From Solanum dulcamara (taxonomy: Eukaryota > Streptophyta > Magnoliopsida > Solanales > Solanaceae), in assembly GCF_947179165.1 (NCBI RefSeq), contig NC_077245.1, forward strand, positions 11,812,740 to 11,876,739: a DNA stretch of 64,000 nt. Direction: 5' to 3'. Shown piece by piece: positions 1 to 10,398 of the stretch. Both the position numbers and the translations under genes were made by a program. Within the stretch, counting starts at the first letter, position 1; each line of letters begins with the position of its first letter. The notes under the pieces are model-generated. The model worked only from the letters and a program-made list of their open reading frames with translations. It did no database searches and was not told the DNA's origin.

Positions 1-818
1 CCAGTAGGAGTCCTCTTATAATGAGCTTGTCCACAAAACTTATAATTTTTTAATTCACTATCAATCTTGTAGAATAACATGCAGTCATTAACACAACAAT
101 GAATTCTATCATACGACAATCCTAACTTAAAAATTAATCTCTTTACCTGATAGAAGTTCTTAGGCATGTTAAACTCGGGATTAACTAGTTCGCCCAAAAG
201 ATAAACCATTGAGTCCATAGCCGCATGAGGAACACTCCAATCTGATTTAATATTCATTAACCTAACTACAACTGACAAAGCAGAATGCAGACTCCCTTCA
301 CATAGTGGACGACTAGCATCTTCTAATTGTTGATAGAAGCATCTTGCTTTTTCATTAGGAATTTCATCAAAATATTGTTCGGGTTCTATCCCATCTTGAA
401 CTCTGAAAGCATCATTGACTATTTCATTAACTCTATCATGTTGAAATGTATCATGTTGAACTCTATCATGTAGAACCCTATCATGTTCAACCCTAATTTG
501 ACTATGTGGTGCAAGCATATTATATTCATCCACGGACAGTAGATTATAAAATATATTATTCAATTCATCTATTTCTGCATAATCAACCCATATAAAATAT
601 CTAAGCTTAAATCCATTACCATACAAATGAACCATAACTATATCTGGATTAAAAAATTTCAAGCACCTACATTCACGACAAGGACGCCTAACCAACCCAT
701 TTCTCTTAAAAATATCAAGTGTCATTGCATGATCGATAAAACTTCTTACACCGTCAATAAATTTAGGTTTCAAACCACCACCAACTTTATATATAGCAAG
801 AAACTCCCATATAGGTCT
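1..818 (-). mobile_element. CACTA (En/Spm) TNP2-like transposase, 5' part, cut by window edge
   Basis: The minus strand is open from about 880 to the window edge, giving some 272 codons of transposase-like protein from 818 downward. The N-terminal part resembles the transposase-associated domain of plant CACTA elements: a lead ending in KPKFIDGVRSFIDHA, then a Cys-rich RRPCRECRCLKF, then VHLYGNGF and YFIWVDYAE. Further on are LCEGSLHSALS, MPKNFYQVKRL and a zinc-ribbon-like CCVNDCMLFY...YKFCG, as in TNP2 proteins. An acidic linker near 440-500 carries imperfect 5-residue repeats (HDRVL, HDRVQ, HDTFQ, HDRVN). The first in-frame Met is at 725, after the domain has begun, so the true start is probably further up, spliced or lost. 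The catalytic region lies outside the window, so whether the element is intact cannot be judged. Family call is from motif recognition. Confidence 0.8.
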
Positions 819-869
819 TGATAGTACTCTGAGTCGGATTGAAATGGATTGGATTAGAATGTCTATGAT

Positions 870-1590
870 TGGTCTTGTCTAAATCATATTCTTATTTAGA
901 CTTAGGACATCTTGATTGAGTTGTTCCTTCTTCTGGGTTGAGATTCTGAGTTGATTTGATTCTACCCTGATGCATGTTTCATTCTAATATTTTACATACT
1001 CGTACATTTCACGTACTGACTTCATTTGCCCTGCATCATTTCATGATGAAGAGACAGGTACTAGAGATCATCAATAGGTGCACCGTTGAGGATTTATTCG
1101 CTTCCACCTAGTTGGTGAGTCCTTTATATTTTCAGATGATACCGCATTTATCTTTTCAACTTTGAGTTAGCTTTTCTTTAATTGATTTGTGGTAGCCATG
1201 AACCTTTCATTGGCACCTCTTAGATTGTTGATAGAGGCTCTATAGACTAGAGTGTTGATGATGTTGATTTATTTCGTTTTGACTAGTTTCATTCTTACTA
1301 GTTGTTGATTAGATAGATAGTTGGCCTTTGGCCTTATTTATGAGTAGTATTTTTGTGAGTTAATTCTTCCGCTGATAGAATGTGATTGAATGAAGGTGTT
1401 ATTGGACCAAGTCGTTCTCTTGAAGACTAGCAATGGTCTTCGAGTGCCAGACACGTCTAGGGAACCCTCCTGAGGCGTGACAACTATTCGAAGTTTTCTG
1501 GCTCAAATTTCTTTCCTATTGGCCTATCCCTAACTACGGGGACAGGTCATTACAGTTCCGAGGCACCTACCGATCGATGCAACTGGCAAA
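870..1590 (+). repeat. Decayed LTR-type retroelement relic
   Basis: No gene is seen here. The stretch reads like a worn Ty3/gypsy-type LTR of nightshades: a 'tactcgtacatttcacgtactgac' type block near 1000, a middle without coding potential, and a closing block near 1438-1483 (cttcgagtgccagac ... gaggcgtgaca). The second, unrelated-by-position relic at 14899-15975 shows the same order of blocks (cagtacat...gtactgaccc, then gggtgccactcatgacc). No intact termini, primer-binding site or internal domain was found, so element class is inferred only. Confidence 0.35.
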
Positions 1591-1599
1591 GCAGAATCA

Positions 1600-1860
1600 T
1601 ATGACAGTCTCAACAACTTCGATAAGATCTAATTAATCCAAGAAGAAGTGATGAACTATCAATTACTATTGGACAGATTTGAACAAGAAGACAAGAGAAA
1701 AATACTTCAAGTTACTTTAGATGGGTAGACTATCTTTTTTAGTTCATACACATATAAAAGGAAGTTTGAGATTGATAACTCAACCTTTTTCCTAATGTTT
1801 ATTTTATTGCATTATTTAAGTATCCTTATTTGTCATATCTTCATAGATTGTATAATAAAT
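1600..1860 (+). repeat. Older paralogous segment shared with 19350-19580 and 40350-40580
   Basis: By eye this stretch aligns with 19350-19580 and its duplicate 40350-40580. Shared landmarks in order are 'acaacttc', 'attggacagatttgaa' versus 'attggacaaatttgaa', 'gaagaaaacaagagaaaa' type sequence, 'ttagttc', 'attgataactca/taactta', 'gcattattta/ccattactta' and 'ataataaat'. Divergence is far greater than between the two 20.8 kb copies. It therefore looks like the trace of an older duplication that may also have produced Px-A. It holds no convincing gene. Confidence 0.55.
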
Positions 1861-2635
1861 TCTATGATGATCAAAACAAATAATTTTATTAATAAAAGTC
1901 GCTAGACGCTTGATCTAGGTATAAATTTATCAAAAAAAAAAAATTATAACTTAGCAATGAGATATAATTAATGGTACATATTTAAAAACAAGTTTGAAAG
2001 TATATATAAGAGTAAAGAAGCTATATATGATGAAAATATCAAAGGAGAAAAACATATTGAATAGAGATTTTTCATTTTTTAAGCAAATCCACTAGGCAAG
2101 GTACCTAGGGCTAGATTTTTATTAATAAATAATAAACGACCTCAAAGAGAAAAGTATAAGTAAAGGGGCTAGGACTTACCTTACTAATCCGAGATATTTT
2201 TTATTTGATATAAAGTAAAACTATTATTATTTCACTTTAAGACGATGCAAGTCGATAATTAACTTAAATAGATTTTATTTTAAAGAAATATAAGTTTTAT
2301 CCAATTATTAATCACACTCTACTTTGCATTTGATGATGTTGAACTCATACGAGCTTTTTATAACTTCAATCTCCTTGTCAATTTCCTTTAATACCAAGCT
2401 TACATAATTATTACAATCCACCTCTCTCTTTGTTTACACAAAATTTAGGATCCTCCCAAAGTTCCATTACGAGAGACTCCATCTTAATTTGTGACTTTGT
2501 TCTCCAATCCCATCTTTTTCAATTCATCTTTGTTATTGGCAACACTAGCTAAAGTGAGTTTCAAAAGCTCATCAATAGTCATTCTCTTATTGTTGTAGAC
2601 TTAGTACTCAATAATATTTCACAATTTAACTCCTC
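1861..2635. other. AT-rich intergenic DNA, nothing recognised
   Basis: No open frame of note, no splice-supported exon and no recognisable element was seen in this stretch. Confidence 0.5.
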
Positions 2636-3390
2636 CAAAAGAGCATATTCAACTATGGTAGGAGAATTAATAATATTGCTTAGCTAAGATAGATTATTAG
2701 CATCTTTTGCTACATTTAACTACTTACCAAATTTACATCAACTTTCCAAACCTCTTTCAAAAAAGGATCTAGATTGAAATCAATTGGCATTCAACTATGG
2801 TAAGAGTATAATATTGTTTGACTAAGATAGATTATTAGAGACTTTTCTACATTTAACTATTTACTAAGATCTATATTATGTAATTTAATTTCAACAACTT
2901 CTTTCCAAACCTCTATTCAAAAAATGATCTAGATTTAAATGCATTTTACATCAATTGAAATTAAACTATGATAAGAGTATATAATATTGCTTGACTAAAA
3001 TAGATTGGAAGTGTCTTTGCTACACTTAACTACTTACTAAGATTTCATATTATGTTATTTTCAACAACTTTCCAAACCTCTATTCAAAGAAGGATCTAGA
3101 TTTAAATGTATTTTACATCAATTGGCATTAAACTATGGTAAGAATATAATATTGTTTGGCTAATATAGATTATTAGTGTCTTTGCTACATTTAACTACTT
3201 ACTAAAATTTCATATTATGTAATTTGCATCAACTTTTCAAACCTTTATTCTAAAAATGATCTAAATTTAAATGCAGTTTACATCAGTTGACATTTAACTA
3301 TGGTAAGAGTATAATATTGTTTGACTAAGATAGATTATTAGTCTCTGCTACATTTAGTGATTTAACTACTTGCTAGAATTCACTTTATTT
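2636..3390 (+). repeat. Tandem array, ~165-171 bp period, about 4.5 copies
   Basis: The landmark 'aactatggtaagagtata' recurs at 2651, 2793, 2964, 3131 and 3296, giving spacings of 142, 171, 167 and 165 bp. Between landmarks the same blocks follow in order: 'atattgtttgactaagatagattattag', 'tttgctacatttaactacttac', 'tttccaaacctctattc' and 'gatctagatttaaatg'. Copies differ by scattered substitutions and small indels, and the first is shorter. The nucleosome-sized unit is typical of plant satellites, but this is a short isolated array. Confidence 0.85.
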
Positions 3391-5227
3391 GCTTCTTAAT
3401 TAGGCTAATCATCATGCCACAAGAATTACTTTAATATGGATATAATGCATGAATAATGATATCTTTCATGCTTATTATTAATGTTGAAAATATGTAGATT
3501 TGCCAATGTGAAGCTATAAATAATTCTCAACAAATCACTAATTGAGAAAATTGTTCGATTGCAAAAGTTAGGGCTGTTAATATGGGTTAGGCCTATTGGA
3601 TTGGCTCAGTTCAAATCGTGATTTCATAGAGTTGGGCTAATAATTTTTTATCTCAATTAAAAATTAATTTTTTAGCCCAACCCAAGTAATTAAGTCCGCT
3701 GATTTGTTGGGCTTGGGCAATGTGGATTGGATCGGTTCATGGGGCCAATCAAAATTAAAGTAGAATACTAAAAGACTCATTTATTTAAATAATATAATAT
3801 ACAACATTACGGAAAAATTACACCATACATATAATTAAGAGTCAATATTTCAAGTTTTAAATGTAGTTTTAAGTATGTTTAAGTTATAACATTTTATTTT
3901 CAGATCTTAACATATCTCTATTTATTTAAAATTAATTTAAATTAAATTCTTTATAAATTTTTTTTATCTCTCTCCACAAATTAATGGGAGTGATAATCAC
4001 AAAGATGACATTTATTGGAACAATCCAATCACTACAATCAAGGGATACTAACAGTTTCTCTTTCTACTTTACCATCTCTTTTCAACTTTATTCAAAATAT
4101 TTTCTTCTACACTATTTTAATACCTTTATTTTCAACATGATTTCAACAGTTTAATTATCAGGATGCATAAAAATAAAAAAACTTGTCAAACACGAAGAAA
4201 GAATCCAAGATTTGTAGAAGATGAACATGACGTAAAGATTGAGCCATCAACCTTCAACATTTTAACCCAAACCCCCATAAAAAAGAATACCACCCTAGCG
4301 AAAAATAATCCAACTTCTTTGAAGAGGAATCAGAATACATCCATGAAGAAGAAAAACCCAAGTCAATAACAAAAAACCACAGAGAAGGGGAATAAAAGAA
4401 AGGGAAGATGTTGGATTCTCATTCATCCGAATTTTCAGATTCAAATGCTAATTCTAGATTTCGTAGGTGAGAATACATCAAAAAAGGCAAAGAGTGTGGA
4501 AAAGGGTGAGCCTTCAAAATCATTAAAAAAAAAAGACCTAATAGTTCAACATTGAAGGATTAAAAATTCTCAAATCAAAAAAGGTCAAACATGTTGTGAA
4601 GGTATTTATTTAACAATTATTTTTGAACATATTCTTTTTAATTTTCTTTATGCATATCCCTGTTATGAAAGTTGTATGAAATTTTTAGGAAATTAGTATA
4701 CTTTATGTCTTGGCATTTTTTGAAAAAATGGGATGATTTTGATTTACCTTATGTATATTTAGATTGTTTATTTGTTACTATAGACTATATTTTTTATTGT
4801 GTGTTTTATAGTTGCCATAAATTTGTATAAATTTGACATTTTGATGAAGGTGTATTTATGTATTTTAAGTTTGTATTAAATTAATATGTAATTGGGATCA
4901 CATGTTTTATATAAAAACTCTTACAAAGTATGCAGTATTTTTTTGTATGAAATTCTGTAAAAGGCATGTAATTGATATGATTAGAGATTATGTATCATAG
5001 ACTTATTTTTTGCTTGTTTTATAATTATTCAAAATTGGGTTAAATTAGATAAGTTTGATATATATATTTTGCATTTGACATGAAATTGGTATGAATTTTT
5101 GTAGTGTGATATAGTTGGCATGGAATGTACACTATGTGAACATCAAATGGCATGAAAGTGACATAAATTTTGGCATATATTTTGGCATGAATATGTACTC
5201 TGTCAACCTAAATGGCAGAGAAGGGAC

Positions 5228-5310
5228 TTGACATAAAAATGACATGTAATTTGTATAGACTTGACATGAAAGTGGCACGTAATTTGTATAGACTTGGCAT
5301 AACGGTATGC
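5228..5310 (+). repeat. Short minisatellite, ~36-39 bp unit
   Basis: A unit of the form 'acttgacatgaaagtggcac' plus 'gtaatttgtatag' is repeated two to three times, and looser 'ggcatgaa/ggtatgaa' words continue on both sides over about 5090-5560. The long minus-strand open frame over it, with a repeated CQVYTNY motif, is a by-product of the repeat, not a gene. Confidence 0.5.
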
Positions 5311-5653
5311 AATGGGTGAATAATTTATATATAAACGACATGGAATTAGTATGAAAGTCATGTAATTTAGCTATAGTGTTTATATATTTGGTATGGAGTT
5401 TGGTATTAACTTTCAATTGTGTTGAATTAACTTCCAATGAAATTGGTATGAATTTGTCTTTCATTACTGCCTCAAACTTGTATAATTTTGATGGTTTTTT
5501 TATAGTTTTCATAAAGTTGGTATGCAATATTTATTATGTGTATTTTATTGGATTGTAAATGGTATGAAATTAATATGTTAAGATATAAATTTTCAGGAAA
5601 GAGAGATACACACACATTGGATCAGAAAAGTATATTGATTTTCAAATGGAGAA

Positions 5654-5740
5654 AATTATATTATTACGTGCAGCACATGTCGTCGAGAGGGACACAACAA
5701 GAAGACATGTTCAAATTATCCTGCTGAAAATTTATCATAA
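5654..5740 (+). pseudogene. Zinc-knuckle (CX2CX4HX4C) exon scrap, MULE-transposase-like
   Basis: One plus-strand frame reads CSTCRREGHNKKTC starting at 5669, followed by about ten residues and a stop at 5738. The spacing fits a CCHC zinc knuckle (CX2CX4HX4C). Knuckles of this type close many plant Mutator-like transposases, and also gag proteins. No upstream domain in the same frame is visible. A Lys-rich frame at 4163-4369 may belong to the same lost gene. I read it as a captured or leftover terminal exon inside the candidate hAT element; assignment to the MULE family is inference. Confidence 0.4.
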
Positions 5741-7224
5741 TTTATTTTTATTTAATTTAGTTGTTTAATTGTGACAAACACATATTTTAATTTTTTTGAT
5801 CTTTTAACTCAATGAATTCTGATTTCAAAATATTTATCATGGTTAATACTTAATCCTTTGTGTATGCATTATTTTTCAAATGTAGACTCAAAAACTAAAA
5901 CTGATTAATGTTGGTAATCATTTGATATCCACATGGTATCCACTTAAACAATTAAGTCCACCAATGTATGTAATTGGTTTCCAATTGGTATCCTACTGAT
6001 ATCCAACTGAAAATATTAAGTCTAACCATGTATGAATTGATATCTAATTGGTATCCAACGGAAAATACAATATACAATTAAGATTTCAACCGAGTAAGCT
6101 AAGCTAAAACTAGTTAATGTTATATCCAATTGATATACATCTGCAAAGCTTATATAAGTGTAACAATGTATGCAATTGGTATCTAAATAGAATTTCAAAA
6201 TATTTAATTCCTATTACTTTGTGTATGCAGTGTTTTTCAAAACTAAAATTTCAATCTAGATACCAATTTTAATTAATATTTTATATTATTATCTCCTTAT
6301 TGAATCAAGATTGAATGAACGTTACCATATTTCATACTGAAAAAAAGAAAAAATTATGTTAATTTACAAAATTTATATTAAAAAATAAATTAATTTAAAA
6401 TCATGGATGAAAGCATAAAATTTGTATTGAAGACAAATAGGGAAGAAAAAAGAAAAGAAGGGTGCATGAAAAAAAAATAAAGAAAAAATAACTAATGTGG
6501 GTATATTAAGGAAGAAAATTGTGTGAGAATATTAACGAGAAATTTAAAAAAATAAAAAAGATTTAAGAAATAAGTACTAATTTTTTTAAAAAAAATTATT
6601 TTCAATTTTAATTTTTTTAAAAAATGATATCAATTTTCAAAATAATACAAAAAAAATCGTAGAACGAAGGAGGAAAGAGAAACTAAAATAGGATTTTGAT
6701 ACTATTAATTAGGAGATTGATAACTACTAAAATAGTATCCAACTAAATTGAGAAAATCAAGGATTGATATATCTGACCATTTATAAAACACCATTTAAGA
6801 AAAAATATATTATTATTTAATTACTTAATAAAATATAATCAATTAATTTATAAATTAAAATTAGAGTCCTGATTGAGTGGTAATTCAATATTAACATTGA
6901 TACATTTATTATCTTTTTTTAATCCATTTATTAATAAATTCATTACTGCATTATATTTTAAAATTTCTTAATACTTGATAGAATTTTACTGCTACAACTT
7001 GAAACTTATAAAATCTGTTATAACTCGAAATATGATATCTTGATAATGACCATGTTCAATTGTTTTTTACAATTTTAGATTGTGGTGCTTTGTAATCAAG
7101 GGCGAGAAGGAATTTTAAAATTTTTTACTAACATTAATTACGAATTTTAGTACATGTTTCACCTCTGCCAAAAATGACAGTATTTTTCTTATCCAAAATA
7201 ATAAAAAAATAAAAGTATCAAAAA

Positions 7225-7372
7225 TGTTTTTTCATTCTCTCTCTTCATATTTTTCCTCTCTCTTTTCTCTTTCTTCCTCTTTCTCTTTTCTCTCTCTCAT
7301 TCTTCTCTTCTTTTTTGTCCCGTTTTCCTCTGTTTTTCTATTCATTTTTTCTCTTTCTCTTTCTCCCTTTTT
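7225..7372 (+). repeat. Polypyrimidine (CT-rich) low-complexity tract
   Basis: About 150 bp of almost pure C/T on the plus strand (ttctctctctcttc and similar). A purine-rich tract on the same strand at 8165-8250 mirrors it loosely, with the 122 bp array between, so the two could pair in single-stranded DNA or RNA. Confidence 0.8.
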
Positions 7373-7529
7373 TAAAAATAATAATTAATTATTCTAATTT
7401 AAAAATTAATTTTACATTAGATATTATAGAAATGATATTTTTTCTATTTTTTTAAATAATTTTTTTTATATAAATACATATATAATGCATTTAAAACACA
7501 ATAAAATAAAATAAATATAAAGAATAAGT

Positions 7530-8110
7530 GTAATACATTTTGAATTCAATATATTATACATATTGTAGACATATTTTAATGCACATGGTGAATATATAAT
7601 TAAAATATTTTTAATACAAATGTATTATACGTATTATGTGTGAATTTCAAATATTCTAGTACAAATCAAATTAATTTAAGTTGTTAAAAATGTATTATAT
7701 TTGTTGAAATAACAACGATTGAATTCATAACAATGTATAATATTGAATTCTAATTGTAATACATTTTGAATTCAATATATTATATGTATGTTTCAATGCA
7801 CGTGGTGAATATATAATTAAAATATTTTTAATACAATAATATATTCCGTTAATAAGAGAAAAAAATAAAAAATAATTATAATAGATTTTGAATTCAATAT
7901 GTTAGATGTAAGTTTCAATGCACATGATAAATATATAATTAAAATATTTTTAATACAATAATATATTCCGTTAATAAGAGAAAAAAATTAAAAAAAAATT
8001 AAAATAAATTTTGAATTCAATATATTATATGCATGTTTCAATGCACATGGTGAATATATTATTAAAATATTTTTAATATAATTATATTATAAATATTGTA
8101 TGTGGATTTT
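7530..8110 (+). repeat. Tandem array, ~122 bp unit
   Basis: The landmark ttttgaattcaata(t/g) occurs at 7538, 7764, 7886 and 8009. The last three are spaced 122 and 123 bp, and the first is two periods away with a diverged middle. Each unit also carries 'gtttcaatgcac(a/g)tg', 'gaatatataattaaaatatttttaata' type sequence, and two carry 'atattccgttaataagag'. It lies inside the candidate hAT element. Confidence 0.8.
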
Positions 8111-8859
8111 AAACATTTGGGTACTATTTAAATTAGTTTTAAATTAGCATAATATTATTTTGAAAAAAGGGTGAAAGAGAGAAAGAGAAAAAGAATACAG
8201 AAAAAAAAAAGCTGTATGCAGGAAGGGGGGGAAGAGAGAGGGGGTGGAAGAGTAATGAGGTGATTTTAGTTATTAATTAAGATAAATATGTCATAGACCG
8301 TAATAAAAAGAAAGTACCCTAAAAAAAGGTAATTATTAATCTAAAGGAATTCATTTACGTAAAAATTTCAATACTAAAGCTAAGTAATAAAAAGAGGAAT
8401 CCAAATTCTACTCAAAGTCTACTTAAATCATCATATATAAATATAACAAGTTAATATTTTTATTTAGTTAGTTATATTGTTATTCGTTAGCAGTTTAGTT
8501 TGCTTTAATATCTCTATTGATTTAAGTGGTACCATGTTAAAAGTTATTTAATTTCACATAAACTTTTATTTCCAAGAATATTATTTTCTTGTATGATTGT
8601 ACTCAAAATATTTGCATAGTAACACCATGTAATATTGTCTTGTAGAACATTTATGTTTTGAAATAAGAGTTTAAATTTAAAAATTATTTTAAAATATATT
8701 TTTTAAAAAAAAGTGGGTTAGCCCAACAGAGCCCGCAACCCACCTAATAATGGGTTGGACTTGATATTTTCTGGTCCACTAAAATAATGGATCAGCCCAA
8801 TCTGATCCGTCGAATTCCAAAGCTCGAATAGGTTGGAGCGACCTTTATTGACAGTTCTA

Positions 8860-10398
8860 ATAGAAATTGAGTGAAATTGGGGTTAGTTCCTGTTGTAATA
8901 TTGAGCTCGTAAAATATTATTTTTTCTGTGTCAATTTATATATTTTAAATTGAAATAGAGTTTTGTGGAAGCAGATGTGTTGCACAAATTATGTCGAAGC
9001 ATATGAATTCCTTGATTTTCACAACGTTGATATTCTCTAAGATATGTAGAAAGTGTTTTATACAGACCCTATCCATTCTTTTTCAAACTCATAATAGTGT
9101 ATTAACTTATTACGTGGATGAAGAATTTAGGAACCATAAAAAAATAGTAACTAATTAAAGGCGTGATAAGAACAATATAAAACAAATAAAAAAATAACAT
9201 TTGATGATAAATAAAACACATTGCTTATATTTGATATTCTGATCATTAACTGGTGGCAGCACAATTACCGCACTTCATTTCTGAAAGTTATCTAAGTGGG
9301 ACGAATTTGCAACCAAGATAATTAATCATTTGAAAAAATAATTATTAAATTATTGAAAATAGAAAGAAATCATATCAAAAATTTTTATTTTATATTGGAA
9401 AACAAAATAATGGAGGGAACGAAAATGATCAAGAATGAAATGAATGTTTTTGTTTTTAAGATCTATCGGATTTAATTATATGATGAATGGTGCGCGTGGT
9501 GGTGGTGGTGTCTGTTTGTTCCAATTATGGTGGTGGTCGGTGGCGATGATTTTGGCTGATGGTAATGGTTGTGGCCTTGTGGGTATGCGTAGTGTACTAG
9601 TAGTTACTATCACCCTCCATAATTATGGTAGTTGACAGTTACCATTACTATTAATCACTATTGATATATAGTATTAGTTAACGGTGATAGACTCATAATT
9701 ATGGAGGGTGATAGTTATAGCTACTGATAATAAAAAGTGTCTGTAAATAATAGTTGATCATACATAATTGTGGTAATAATTATAAATGATAGTCATTGCG
9801 GTGATTGACATGTATGTTGGTTGTGATTGAGGATCGATGCTCGAGGTTGTGGATAATGGTAATACGCAGCAAATGATGGTGCTAATTAGCAGTGAAAGTG
9901 GATAAAGTCGTGGTGAAATATCATCTTTTTAAAAAATTCTTAAATAAATAACATCTCTATGATATTAAATTTTCTTGTTAAAGGTCTTAATCATTAATAT
10001 AATTTCAAATTCATTAAGTGATTATAAAATTTAAATAATAACAAAGGCACTTAATAATTGACACCAAAATAATTAAAATTTAAATCTTAAAAATGAAATC
10101 TCTTAATTATTGAGATTTTAAGGATAAAACTTAAAATCTTCATTAAGCATAAACGAATAGTAAAGGAGTAATAGATGTTTATTTATTATTCATTAACAGA
10201 CACACATCTCGAACAAAACACCTTTGAGGCCACAAGGACTGTCTAGAAGACTTATAAAATTATTAGTTTTTCGATGGACCCTCCCATTACTATAGTCATA
10301 AGCTATGACAACTCCAGCTTGCAACCATGGGCCCGCCCTTATATTTTGCCCCAAAAAACACAACATACATATGTAGAAATAACCAGAAAAGGGCTACG
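8860..10398. other. Intergenic DNA downstream of Px-A
   Basis: No gene is supported. A short Gly-rich plus-strand frame at 9444-9635 comes from ggtggt low-complexity sequence. The notable structure is the inverted repeat at 9607-9714. The end next to 10398 should include the Px-A 3' UTR. Confidence 0.5.
9607..9714. repeat. Perfect 21 bp inverted repeat, possible fold-back MITE
   Basis: Arm 9607-9627 (ctatcaccctccataattat plus g) is the exact reverse complement of 9694-9714, with a 66 bp loop. Pairing continues imperfectly outward: agtag upstream is matched by ctact about five bases beyond the right arm. The loop itself contains further 'ataattatgg'-like words. A transcript would form a strong hairpin. 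No terminal duplication was identified. Confidence 0.75.

Larger units (their letters stand above)
3569..8859. mobile_element. Candidate decayed hAT-type element, ~5.3 kb
   Basis: The left end TAGGGCTGTTAAT (3569-3581) and the reverse complement of the right end, TAGAACTGTCAAT (8847-8859), match at 10 of 13 positions, with all three mismatches transitions. Both subterminal regions are rich in GGGCT/AGCCCA motifs (3590-3750 and 8713-8800), as is common at hAT ends. Flanking 8-mers (gcaaaagt and atagaaat) agree at only 4 of 8, again differing by transitions, so target duplication is doubtful. No hAT transposase frame was found inside. The interior holds a 122 bp tandem array, polypyrimidine and polypurine tracts and a zinc-knuckle scrap. 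It could instead be two unrelated ends. Confidence 0.45.

Noticed and set aside
2636..3390. CRISPR-like array
   Set aside because: Units are ~168 bp head-to-tail copies without a repeat/spacer pattern, in plant nuclear DNA.
5132..5527. 131-codon minus-strand frame with repeated CQVYTNY
   Set aside because: It follows a minisatellite; no domain and no splice support.
9444..9635. Gly/Trp-rich 63-codon frame
   Set aside because: Arises from ggtggt low-complexity sequence.
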